DNA of 25,566 bases from Candidatus Peregrinibacteria bacterium (GTDB taxonomy: Bacteria > Patescibacteriota > Gracilibacteria > UBA1369 > UM-FILTER-53-11), in contig JAHFJU010000013.1 of NCBI GenBank assembly GCA_023245725.1, positions 1-25,566 on the forward strand. The letters are read 5' to 3'. Shown one piece after another: positions 6,599-14,336 of the stretch. The notes beneath the pieces are model-generated. The model searched no databases, was not told the DNA's origin, and saw only the letters and a program-made list of their open reading frames with translations. Numbering within the stretch: the first letter of the stretch is position 1; each line of letters opens with the position of its first letter. Position numbers and translations under genes: made by a program.

Positions 6599-7107
6599 AA
6601 TTTGTTAATTTGAAAACCCGCCAAGAACTTCTTCTACCAAGCACACTATTGCAAGGCAGAGAGAAGAGCAAGACACAAAAATACAAACAGCTCTCACAAA
6701 CAAAAATAAAAATTAGTGAGTCTCAAAGCGAACCGTATTATCTTGCTTTTCTTTCTGCTCTGCGATGGATTGGAATTAAAACAGACCGTCCGATCCACTC
6801 AAACAAAAACAAATTGCTCGGAGCCCATGTTTCGACCTTGTGTCGTCATGTCGCGCTCACCACGTGCAGCCGTTATGGTTCGACAAAAATAAAACCAAAG
6901 CACAGCAGACCTCTCAAAAATGGAGGTCGAAAGGGGTTGGTCTACCTTTACTCTCTTGTCTCTCCGGCATCAAATCTTCAAATACATAACAAAATCTTTT
7001 TACCTTGTATTCTGAGGCGCCGGAGAGGCTGGGAGCCGAAACTTTAGCGATAGTGATGAGAAGCTGGCTCAAAAAACAAGTACGTCTCGCATTAGCGGGA
7101 TTTTTTT
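6599..7107 (+). ncRNA. Candidate structured non-coding RNA of about 510 nt, class unknown
   Basis: This stretch has a promoter just before it, an intrinsic terminator at its end, and no credible protein. The only long frame (TTG at 6610, 145 codons) reads as a basic, low-information sequence. Extended pairing is visible: GCAGAG plus AGAAGAGCAAGA (6656-6673) pairs with TCTTGCTTTTCT (6741-6752) and CTCTGC (6758-6763), 18 bp with one G-U and a 5-nt bulge; TGGATTGG (6766-6773) with CCGATCCA (6790-6797); CTCTCCGGC (6960-6968) with GCCGGAGAG (7019-7027). GGTCGAAA (6925-6932) can pair with TTTCGACC (6830-6837), or part of it can form the local hairpin GACCTC/GAGGTC (6908-6928). TTGTT (6602-6606) can meet AACAA (7075-7079) to close the ends. 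The signature blocks of RNase P RNA, SRP RNA and a tmRNA T-arm/CCA end were looked for and not found. Confidence 0.5.
7085..7107 (+). terminator. Intrinsic terminator of the RNA unit
   Basis: TCTCGC-ATTA-GCGGGA (6 bp, one T-G pair) followed by seven T. It sits just before the murI promoter box and separates the RNA unit from murI. Confidence 0.75.
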
Positions 7108-7111
7108 AGTG

Positions 7112-7117
7112 TATAAT
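7112..7117 (+). promoter_or_regulatory. TATAAT box giving a leaderless murI mRNA
   Basis: A perfect TATAAT ends 6 nt before the murI ATG (7124), so transcription would begin at or within a base or two of the start codon. No good -35 element is seen at 16-18 nt upstream, where the preceding terminator lies. Confidence 0.5.
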
Positions 7118-7123
7118 TTTAAT

Positions 7124-7954
7124 ATGATTGGTGTTTTTGATTCAGGTTTTGGAGGGCTGACGGTTTTAAAGGAGGTAATGCGCGAGCTACCACAATACGA
7201 TTATGTGTACCTTGGCGATAACGCGCGCGCGCCGTACGGGAACAGAACTAAAGAAACAATTATTGAATATACCGATCAAGCAGTACGGTTTTTATTCGAA
7301 CGTGGCGCGCGCTTAATTATTATCGCGTGTTTTACAGCAACCAGTCAGGCTCTAAGAGAAATGCAGGAAAAATACCTGAGAAATCCGAATTCTAAATACA
7401 AAGACAGAAAAATACTGGGAGTTGTGAGACCCGTTGTTGAGGCAGCAGTTTTGGCGACACACTCAAAACGAATCGGCGTGATTGGAACAAAGGGAACTAT
7501 CGCATCAAAATCCTTCGAAATTGAATTAAAAAAAATAGACCCAAAAGTTTGCGTTGCTCAACAGGCATGCCCCTTACTGGTGCCATTTATCGAAGAGGGG
7601 TGGCATACAAAACCAGAGGCAAAATCCATTTTAAAAAAATACTTACGCTCAATTCAAACTCACAATATAGATACGTTGCTGCTGGGCTGCACTCACTACC
7701 CATTGATGATCGCTGACATTCGAAGAATTATTGGCAAACGGGTTAATGTGCTTCATTCAGGAGAAATTATAGCAAAAAGTGTTGTAAATTATTTAAAACG
7801 ACACCCAGAGATTGAAGAGCAGCTTTCGCGATCGAAAAAAGACGAGGGTTCACGAGAATTTCTTACTACAGAAAGCCCTGAACGCTTTAACGAGTTTGCA
7901 AGAAAATTCGCAGGAATTGAGGCAAAAAACACTGCTAGAGTGGAACTACACTGA
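7124..7954 (+). CDS. murI: Glutamate racemase
   Basis: MurI converts L- to D-glutamate for peptidoglycan by a two-base mechanism in the cytoplasm. The 276-residue protein starts at MIGVFDSGFGGLTV, the standard N-terminus with the catalytic-site Asp-Ser; a GTG 15 nt upstream (7109) is rejected because it falls within the TATAAT region. GDNARAPYG follows. Both catalytic cysteines are kept: Cys69 in ACFTATS and Cys189 in LLLGCTHYPLM. The first motif is normally A-C-N-T-A; here the Asn, which helps bind the substrate carboxylate, is Phe. The C-terminal 25 residues are charged and extend slightly past the usual end. It is a single gene between the RNA unit and the flavin operon. MurB is encoded 6 kb away on the same strand. 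Confidence 0.93.
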   Translation: MIGVFDSGFGGLTVLKEVMRELPQYDYVYLGDNARAPYGNRTKETIIEYTDQAVRFLFERGARLIIIACFTATSQALREMQEKYLRNPNSKYKDRKILGVVRPVVEAAVLATHSKRIGVIGTKGTIASKSFEIELKKIDPKVCVAQQACPLLVPFIEEGWHTKPEAKSILKKYLRSIQTHNIDTLLLGCTHYPLMIADIRRIIGKRVNVLHSGEIIAKSVVNYLKRHPEIEEQLSRSKKDEGSREFLTTESPERFNEFARKFAGIEAKNTARVELH

Positions 7955-8055
7955 AATAACCAGATAAGATATATTACACAACAAAACGCGATGTCGTCAG
8001 CTGTATACTCAGCAGAAACCTACCACCCAAAATACTTACAATGTAAATTACTGGC

Positions 8056-8688
8056 ATGAAAAAATTCCTGCTTTCATCGACTGTGGTTATCTTGTTTGCC
8101 CTCTACGTATATAAAACATTTGGAACTCAAACTTTAACTCCTCCTACGCCAAATTCTACTGGCTCCGATTTATCGTCAAATACACAACAAGAGGCGACTA
8201 CAGACACAACATTGAGCACTGACGACAGAGATGCAGATGTTGATATTCCACGACCAACAACTTCAACAACAGACAATTCGGCACCGACTCAAACGACTCC
8301 AGCAAATACACAATCGCAACCAACGGCTACTACAAAGCCGGCACAGACAAATTCTCAACCTGCCGCAAACACAAAACCAGCAACTCCAACAGCACCAAAA
8401 TCAATCTACAAAGATGGGACTTTCACTGGGCCAGCTGTCGATGCGTATTATGGCACCATGCAAGTTCAGGTAGTAGTTTCTGGCGGAAAAATAACAGATG
8501 TAAATTTCTTACAGTATCCAAACGACCAACGAAATTCGATTCGAATAAACTCGTACGCGATGCCAATTTTCAAACAAGAAATAATCGCCGCACAAAGCGC
8601 GAATGTAAATGCAGTTTCGGGAGCATCTGCTAGTTCTCCCGCAACAATTGAGTCTTTAAAAGGCGCTCTCGCATTAGCAAGAAACTAA
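8056..8688 (+). CDS. Membrane-anchored FMN-binding domain protein
   Basis: A 210-residue protein: N-terminal membrane anchor (residues 4-22, no lipobox Cys), a Thr/Pro/Gln-rich flexible linker (about 25-115), and a C-terminal FMN_bind domain (YKDGTFTGPAVDAYYGTMQV...VVVSGGKITDVNFL...). The flavinylation motif is SGASAS (residues 188-193); NqrC and RnfG carry S-G-A-T, so the expected attachment residue here is Ser191, not Thr. The domain should lie outside the cytoplasm on a long tether and carry covalent FMN as an electron carrier. The next gene, apbE, starts 4 nt after its stop and encodes the enzyme that attaches FMN to such motifs. The third gene is a membrane oxidoreductase. Confidence 0.9.
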   Translation: MKKFLLSSTVVILFALYVYKTFGTQTLTPPTPNSTGSDLSSNTQQEATTDTTLSTDDRDADVDIPRPTTSTTDNSAPTQTTPANTQSQPTATTKPAQTNSQPAANTKPATPTAPKSIYKDGTFTGPAVDAYYGTMQVQVVVSGGKITDVNFLQYPNDQRNSIRINSYAMPIFKQEIIAAQSANVNAVSGASASSPATIESLKGALALARN

Positions 8689-8692
8689 GCGT

Positions 8693-9424
8693 ATGAAAAT
8701 TGAACGCTTTATGATGGGCATGCCACTTTCTGTTGAAGTTATAGATACGACAGTCGAGGAACGTGATATTGAAGCGGTTTTTGAGTACTACAACGAGATC
8801 GACAAAATATTCAGCACTTACAAAACCGAAAGCGAAATTTCTAAAATCAATCGCGGCGACGTACTGCCAAATGAGTACGGTAAACAAATGAAAGAAGTTT
8901 TTGCGATGTGCGAAGAAACTAAAAAATTGACCGATGGATATTTTGACATTCGACGCCCAGACGGCAAGCTAGACCCATCTGGCCTAGTGAAAGGTTGGAT
9001 GATTAATAATGCGGCTCAAATCCTGTTAAAAAAGGGCTTTAAATCATTTTACGTTGAAATTGCAGGCGACATTCAAACGCACGGAATTAACTCAGATAAA
9101 GAAGCGTGGCGAATTGGAATTCGAAATCCTTTTAACACTTCTCAAATCGTAAAAATTGTAAAATTAAGTGGACAGGGAATTGCGACTTCTGGGAATTACG
9201 AACGCGGAGATCATATTTGGGGAGTGGGCACTGCAGATAAAAAAATTGCCAGCGTGAGCATTATCGGACCGAATGTTTACGAGGCGGATCGCTTTGCTAC
9301 AGCTGTTTTTGCGATGGGAGAGAAGGGAATTCTGTTCGTTGAAAAATACCGAGGACTTGAGGGGTATATAATCGATTCAACCGGCCGTGCGACAATGACA
9401 AGCGGCTTTGAAAAATATCTTTAA
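8693..9424 (+). CDS. apbE: FAD:protein FMN transferase (ApbE family)
   Basis: ApbE transfers FMN from FAD to a Thr or Ser in target proteins in a Mg-dependent reaction. Family motifs are visible: DPSGLVKGW (about residues 94-102), EIAGDIQTHG (about 123-132, the G-D segment for FAD/Mg binding), ATSGNYER (about 164-171) and the C-terminal ADRFATAVFAMG (about 202-213). Length is 243 residues, shorter than typical 300-350-residue ApbE proteins because the N-terminal export signal and anchor are missing; no signal peptide is seen, so it may act in the cytoplasm before the substrate is exported, or be held at the membrane by partners. It sits between its likely substrate (4 nt upstream) and the oxidoreductase (11 nt downstream) in one operon. 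Confidence 0.93.
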   Translation: MKIERFMMGMPLSVEVIDTTVEERDIEAVFEYYNEIDKIFSTYKTESEISKINRGDVLPNEYGKQMKEVFAMCEETKKLTDGYFDIRRPDGKLDPSGLVKGWMINNAAQILLKKGFKSFYVEIAGDIQTHGINSDKEAWRIGIRNPFNTSQIVKIVKLSGQGIATSGNYERGDHIWGVGTADKKIASVSIIGPNVYEADRFATAVFAMGEKGILFVEKYRGLEGYIIDSTGRATMTSGFEKYL

Positions 9425-9435
9425 TTCAATTTAAT

Positions 9436-11004
9436 ATGTTGGGATTCATCGACAAACTTGTAAATTCAATCACCATGTACCGCCTTATTTTGTACTATGT
9501 TTTCGGGCTGATTGTTGTGGCATTAATCGAAAGCTCACTCGGAGTTTTAGCATTCAAGCCATTCGATTTAGCGGCTTCTGTATTTGTAATTACCGTTGTT
9601 TGCGTTGCAGTTAATTACGTTTTCGCTAAAGTTTATGAAGTTCCGGCGAACATTGAATCCGTTTACATTACGGCCTTTATTTTAGCACTCATAATTACTC
9701 CACCGATTGCCTTTGAAAGAGGAGGATTTTTATTTCTGATGTGGGCTTCGGTGCTCGCGATGGCAAGCAAATATATTTTGGCAATTGATAAAAAACACAT
9801 TTTTAATCCTGCGGCGATAGCCGTTGCAATTACGAGTTTTGCGCTACAGCAACCCGCTACTTGGTGGATAGGAACACTACCCATGCTCGCGTTCGTCGTT
9901 GTTGGAGGAATTTTAATTACTAGAAAAATTCATCGCTTCGATTTGGTTTTGAGTTTTTTTGCAGCAGCTTGCGTTTCGACAATAGCTTTAACATTTTCAC
10001 GCACATCGCCACTCATTTCAGTAGAAAGATTACTTTCAAATACTGGAATGGTTTTCTTCGCATGCGTAATGTTGACCGAACCTCTTACAACTCCTTCAAC
10101 ACGTTCATTTAGGCTTGGATACGGGGTATTAACCGGAATCCTTTTCGCACCGTTTTTGCATATCGGATATATATTTTCAACACCAGAGCTCGCTCTATGC
10201 GTTGGCAATATTTATTCGTACATTGTGAGTCCAAAGGGAAAACGCGTACTAACTTTGATAGAACGAAAAGAGATTGCGAATGGAACTTGGAATTTTTGGT
10301 TCAAACCAGATCGTGCGTTTTCATTTAAACCTGGGCAATATGTTGAATGGACTTTTGGCTATGAAAATCCTGACAATAGGGGGAACCGACGCTATTTCAC
10401 GCTCGCGTCATCACCGACAGAAGAAACAGTTCAACTGGGAATAAAGTGCTATACGACATGCAGCTCATACAAAAAGGCGTTGTTGCAATTACAACCTGGA
10501 GAAAAAATAATCATTTCACAGTTGTCGGGAGATTTCACACTCGACAAGGCAGCTGGCAACGCAACACAGAAACTTGCTTTTATCGCAGGAGGAATAGGAA
10601 TCACGCCATTCCGTTCGATGATAAAATACATGACCGACACAAAAGACAAACGAGACACCGTGCTTTTTTACTCGAACAAAACCGAAGAAGAAATTGCGTA
10701 CCGAGATGTGTTTGACGACGCCGAAAAAACGATAGGCGCGAAGATTGTCTACAACCTTTCAGCAGCAGAAAATATAGTCGACACAGCAGGGCGCGTTTTG
10801 AATGGAAGTACGAAGGAGAAGGAGTGGAAAGGCGAACGCGGCTCACTCACCAGCGAGATGATTTCACGCAACTGCCCAGACTATAGAGAACGAATGTTCT
10901 ACATTTCGGGCCCTCATGGAATGGTCGTCGCATTTACCGATACGCTTAAGAAAATGGGAGTACCGAGCAGGCATATTGTTGTGGACTTTTTCCCGGGGTT
11001 TTGA
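9436..11004 (+). CDS. RnfD/NqrB-like membrane domain fused to ferredoxin-reductase-like FAD/NAD domain
   Basis: A 522-residue fusion. Residues 1-260 hold about eight to nine membrane helices of the NQR2/RnfD/RnfE family, with the landmarks SKYILAIDKKHIFNPAA and MLTEPLTTPST. The S-G-A-T flavin-attachment motif of RnfD/NqrB is not seen, so this domain probably lacks covalent FMN. Residues from about 268 form a ferredoxin-NADP-reductase-type module: RRYFTLASS (FAD binding), FIAGGIGITPFRSM (pyridine nucleotide binding) and YISGPHGMV near the end, finishing in an aromatic F-F-P-G-F tail like other family members. Unlike NqrF it has no 2Fe-2S ferredoxin domain. It probably oxidises NAD(P)H in the cytoplasm and passes electrons through the membrane to the FMN protein encoded two genes upstream. 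The final acceptor, and whether ions are pumped, are unknown. Confidence 0.88.
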   Translation: MLGFIDKLVNSITMYRLILYYVFGLIVVALIESSLGVLAFKPFDLAASVFVITVVCVAVNYVFAKVYEVPANIESVYITAFILALIITPPIAFERGGFLFLMWASVLAMASKYILAIDKKHIFNPAAIAVAITSFALQQPATWWIGTLPMLAFVVVGGILITRKIHRFDLVLSFFAAACVSTIALTFSRTSPLISVERLLSNTGMVFFACVMLTEPLTTPSTRSFRLGYGVLTGILFAPFLHIGYIFSTPELALCVGNIYSYIVSPKGKRVLTLIERKEIANGTWNFWFKPDRAFSFKPGQYVEWTFGYENPDNRGNRRYFTLASSPTEETVQLGIKCYTTCSSYKKALLQLQPGEKIIISQLSGDFTLDKAAGNATQKLAFIAGGIGITPFRSMIKYMTDTKDKRDTVLFYSNKTEEEIAYRDVFDDAEKTIGAKIVYNLSAAENIVDTAGRVLNGSTKEKEWKGERGSLTSEMISRNCPDYRERMFYISGPHGMVVAFTDTLKKMGVPSRHIVVDFFPGF

Positions 11005-11064
11005 GTGGGGAGAGGAGCGGGGCTGTTGCAAGAGAGAAAATTATTTAGAGATGTCTCTCTGATA

Positions 11065-11170
11065 AGCAATGTATAAAAACTATACATTGCTCTTGGGGTA
11101 TGTATAGAAAACGCCAAAATCTTTACATGCTTTGCGTGGAATGCTAACATTATGCAGAAAACTATACACA
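11065..11170. promoter_or_regulatory. Operator-like repeats upstream of fic
   Basis: AGCAATGTATA (11065-11075) and TATACATTGCT (11081-11091) form a perfect 11-bp inverted repeat around AAAAC. The core TGTATAG recurs at 11101-11107 and, inverted, as CTATACA at 11162-11168; AAAACTATACA is repeated near 11077-11087 and 11158-11168. Such clustered sites suggest binding by the winged-helix domain at the C-terminus of the Fic protein. Confidence 0.5.
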
Positions 11171-11180
11171 CCTAAACTAT

Positions 11181-12239
11181 ATGAACTACATAATACCCAG
11201 ATTACCGATTGATATAATAGAAACCCCTAAAATCCTAAAAAAGGCTATTTCAGCAAATAAGGTTATTGCAGAACTTAAAGGCTTAGCGCAAACAATCCCG
11301 AATCAAGGAATCCTGATAAATACACTCACTCTTCAGGAGTCCAAGGACAGCTCAGAAATAGAAAATATAGTAACTACTCATGACGAGCTCTTCAAATACG
11401 ACAAAGCCGATGATGCATTCTCTCCTGCTACAAAAGAAGTCTATAGATATAATGATGCTCTTTTTCTTGGATTTAATGGAGTAAAAGAAAGAGGACTTAG
11501 CAATAATTTATTAATTGAAATATCACAAACCATAACACATAGACAATCGGGATTTAGAAATGTCCCTGGTACGGTTCTGAAAGATAGCACTGGAAATATT
11601 GTATACACACCACCACAAAATGGGGCAGATATTATCAACTACATGCAAAACTTGGAAACGTTTATTAATGAACGAGAATTGAGCAACTTTGACCCATTGG
11701 TAAAGATGGCGATGATACACCATCAATTTGAATCAATTCACCCATTTTTTGACGGTAACGGCAGAACCGGCAGGATTCTAAATGTTTTGTACCTCATTTC
11801 AGAGGGGATTTTAGATACTCCAATTTTATATCTCAGCAGATATATCACAAAAAACAAAGGTGAGTATTACCAATTACTTCAAAAAGTTCGTGATGAAAAC
11901 GCGTGGGAAGAATGGATTCTTTTTATGCTTACAGCCTTAGAATCTACTGCAAGGCAAACAATATCAACTATCGACAGCATTAAATCACTTATGTCTGAGT
12001 ATAAAAAAATACTCAAAGAAAAAGAACATAAGATATATTCACATGAGTTGATGAATACTATTTTCTCGCATCCATATACAAAAACTGAATACGTGACTAC
12101 AAATTTAGGGGTAAGTAGATTAACTGCGTCCAAGTATCTTAAAAAATTAGTAACTGCTGGATTATTAGAATTAATAAGACATAAGCAAACAAACTATTAC
12201 ATCAACAACAAACTTGTGGCACTATTTACATCACTTTGA
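11181..12239 (+). CDS. Fic family protein with N-terminal inhibitory motif and C-terminal winged helix
   Basis: Fic proteins transfer AMP or other phosphate-linked groups to proteins. The catalytic loop is intact: HPFFDGNGRTGR (His187 onward). The N-terminal helix holds SSEIEN (residues 57-62), which fits the class II autoinhibitory motif [S/T]xxxE[G/N], with Glu61 expected to block ATP. The flap segment upstream of the catalytic loop reads TGNIVYTPPQNGADI. Residues from about 285 to the end form a winged helix (YVTTNLGVSRLTASKYLKKL). The 352-residue layout matches the widespread Fic-HTH proteins, in which the regulator domain is thought to control its own gene. Operator-like repeats lie directly upstream. 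The target is unknown. It stands between the flavin operon and convergent guaA and could be horizontally acquired. Confidence 0.92.
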   Translation: MNYIIPRLPIDIIETPKILKKAISANKVIAELKGLAQTIPNQGILINTLTLQESKDSSEIENIVTTHDELFKYDKADDAFSPATKEVYRYNDALFLGFNGVKERGLSNNLLIEISQTITHRQSGFRNVPGTVLKDSTGNIVYTPPQNGADIINYMQNLETFINERELSNFDPLVKMAMIHHQFESIHPFFDGNGRTGRILNVLYLISEGILDTPILYLSRYITKNKGEYYQLLQKVRDENAWEEWILFMLTALESTARQTISTIDSIKSLMSEYKKILKEKEHKIYSHELMNTIFSHPYTKTEYVTTNLGVSRLTASKYLKKLVTAGLLELIRHKQTNYYINNKLVALFTSL

Positions 12240-12345
12240 TCGCAATAATATAGATCGAATCTAGGAACTTTTGACGAAGCTGTACTGCTAGGTACAGCGA
12301 GGATAAAGTGACGACGATGACGAAGTAGGGCGCACGCATGCCCTT

Positions 12346-14217
12346 TCACTCCCACTCGATTGTGCCTGGGGGCTTATTTGTAATGTCGAATAATACCCCC
12401 GAAACGCTCGATGTCAGAAGTTTTGTGAGCTTACTGAGCCTTGGATAACTCATTTTGTAAAAATGCGCTGTCATGGCTTCGTCTGAACAAATAGGCCTTA
12501 ACACAACTGCATCTTTTTTCACTCCGTTAATTGAAAGAGGAACAAGCACGCTCGGAAACTGCCAAACATCGTCCATGATTTTATTTTTCTCTGCAAATTT
12601 CATAACAATATTGTCGAGTTTTTGCGTATGCGCAATGCGCGCGTCACTCAAGTATCCGCTTCGCGCAGCGACTTGCTCGATGCCGTGAGGCGCAAGCAAC
12701 AAACACACACGATTCACAACCGGAAAGTGATTTGTAATATAGGTCGACAATTTTTCAAGCTCCTCCATGGAAATATTTTGCGACTTATTAGAACGATTAG
12801 AATTATAAGAATGTTTATTACCGCTTGCCCAAATAATAAGAGGATTTTTATAAGAACGAGAATCGCCTCCAACGCCTACACTTCGAATAGGAGCAATAAC
12901 TCCGCTTAAACCGAGAGGCTCCAAATATTCATTTATCAACTCTTCATGCACCATGTACTCATTTGGCAGTACATCGTCACCGTTAGAACATAGAATGCGA
13001 ACACCAAGCCCCGGCCCCGGAAAAGGGTGCTTCCACACTGCTTCTTTTGGCAATCCCATTTCTGTGCCAAGCGCGCGAACTTCATCTTTGTATAGCTCTG
13101 CAATCGGCTCAATGACGCGCCCTTCTTCAATCATCTTCATAATTTCGGGAACGCGATTGTGATGAGTTTTAATTTTATCGGCATGTTTTGTGCCTTTGCT
13201 TTCGATCGTATCCGGATAAATTGTTCCCTGACCAAGCATCCATTCTTTCGGATTAAGTTTCATCTTTTTTGTAACAGCGGCCTGAATATCAAGAAAAGTT
13301 TTCCCAATAATTGCACGTTTTTCTTCGGGGTCGGTAATACCTTTTAGATTTTTTAAAAACTCACGCCGCCCGTTATGAACATGAAAATTTTTGATACCAA
13401 TCCTCTTTAATAATTTTTCGGTTTTCTTCGCTTCATCTTTGCGTAAAAGGCCTGTATCGACAAATAATCCATACACGCGTTTTGTGCCTAGAGCCTTCGA
13501 CAAAAGCACATAAGCAACAGTAGAATCGACACCACCGCTCGTGAGCATAAACACACTTCGGCTACCTATTTGCTCCTTTACTTCACTCATTTTTCGCTCC
13601 AAAAACTGTTTCATGCTCCATGTTCGAGCGACACCAGTTTGAACAATAAAAGCATCGAGGACCTTCATTCCCTCAGGCGTGTGATTTACCTCTAAATGAA
13701 ACTGCGTTGTGTATATTTTTTTCTCAGGATTTACAGCCGCCGCAAACTCGCAGTCGTCGGTTGTTCCAACTTTTAAAAATCCGGGAGCAAGTGCTCCGAC
13801 AGTATCGCCGTGAGACATCCATACCTGTGTTTTTTGGCTAAAAGCAGAGAAAATCCCACAGTTTTTTTTTGACTTTTCAATAATTTGCAACTCAGCAAGA
13901 CCGTATTCTTTTGCTTTTCCGGCAACAACTTTTCCGCCAAGCAAATATGCTGCAAGTTGATGTCCGTAACAAATGCAGAGAACAGGAACTCCAAGTTCAA
14001 AAATCCTTTTATCGATTGTTGGTGCGCCTTTTTCATAAACAGACTGAGGGCCGCCCGACAAAATAATTCCTTTAAATTTTTTAAATTCTTCAAGTGACGT
14101 TTCGGGCAAAACAATTTCGCTGTGTACATTTAGTCTGCGAATTCGGTTTGCAATGAGATGTGCGTATTGGCTGCCAAAGTCGACAACTGCAATTGAATCA
14201 ATTTTTAAGTTATTCAT
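12346..14217 (-). CDS. guaA: GMP synthase (glutamine-hydrolysing), long human-like form
   Basis: GuaA aminates XMP to GMP with ATP and glutamine. The glutamine amidotransferase domain spans residues 1-190 with the triad Cys83 (CICYGHQ), His174 and Glu176 (QFHLEVN). The ATP pyrophosphatase domain starts near 205 with the P-loop SGGVDST (227-233), followed by GQGTIYPDTIES and the HPFPGPGLG motif. The C-terminal dimerisation domain ends canonically in DITNKPPGTIEWE. At 623 residues it is about 100 longer than E. coli GuaA: roughly residues 465-570, between GDSRSYKN and VVLRPICSDEAMTA, are extra and resemble the second dimerisation subdomain of human GMPS (VNRVCLLL..., QFPSVLVPLSI). A TATAAT box lies 8 nt before the ATG. 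The gene is convergent with fic. Confidence 0.96.
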   Translation of the reverse strand: MNNLKIDSIAVVDFGSQYAHLIANRIRRLNVHSEIVLPETSLEEFKKFKGIILSGGPQSVYEKGAPTIDKRIFELGVPVLCICYGHQLAAYLLGGKVVAGKAKEYGLAELQIIEKSKKNCGIFSAFSQKTQVWMSHGDTVGALAPGFLKVGTTDDCEFAAAVNPEKKIYTTQFHLEVNHTPEGMKVLDAFIVQTGVARTWSMKQFLERKMSEVKEQIGSRSVFMLTSGGVDSTVAYVLLSKALGTKRVYGLFVDTGLLRKDEAKKTEKLLKRIGIKNFHVHNGRREFLKNLKGITDPEEKRAIIGKTFLDIQAAVTKKMKLNPKEWMLGQGTIYPDTIESKGTKHADKIKTHHNRVPEIMKMIEEGRVIEPIAELYKDEVRALGTEMGLPKEAVWKHPFPGPGLGVRILCSNGDDVLPNEYMVHEELINEYLEPLGLSGVIAPIRSVGVGGDSRSYKNPLIIWASGNKHSYNSNRSNKSQNISMEELEKLSTYITNHFPVVNRVCLLLAPHGIEQVAARSGYLSDARIAHTQKLDNIVMKFAEKNKIMDDVWQFPSVLVPLSINGVKKDAVVLRPICSDEAMTAHFYKMSYPRLSKLTKLLTSSVSGVLFDITNKPPGTIEWE

Positions 14218-14225
14218 GTAACCGA

Positions 14226-14231
14226 ATTATA
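14226..14231 (-). promoter_or_regulatory. TATAAT box of guaA
   Basis: A perfect TATAAT on the minus strand ends 8 nt before the guaA ATG, giving a leaderless or near-leaderless transcript. No clear -35 hexamer is seen at 17 nt. Confidence 0.45.
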
Positions 14232-14296
14232 GCCTAAGAAAGCCCAAATACACCATATTTTACGTTCGCATTTACTACTTGAATTCCAGAGTAGTG

Positions 14297-14325
14297 TTTT
14301 CAGGAGCCGCTTATTATGGTATAAT
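14297..14325 (+). promoter_or_regulatory. Promoter of the mscS operon
   Basis: TTTTCA (14297-14302, 4/6), a 17-nt spacer and a perfect TATAAT (14320-14325). The start of transcription would be about 5 nt before the ATG at 14337. Confidence 0.55.
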
Positions 14326-14336
14326 AATTGGATTTT

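Noticed and set aside
6831..6884. Two TTCGAC motifs suggesting tmRNA
   Set aside because: No acceptor-stem partner, T-arm, CCA end or tag reading frame could be placed at a sensible distance.
6610..7047. 145-codon plus-strand frame with a TTG start
   Set aside because: The product is basic with no hydrophobic core pattern or known motif, and the region shows strong RNA pairing between a promoter and a terminator; treated as non-coding.
12279..12344. Hairpins GCTGTAC/GTACAGC and AGGGC/GCCCT between fic and guaA
   Set aside because: Neither has a T-run; they may help end the convergent transcripts but cannot be called terminators.
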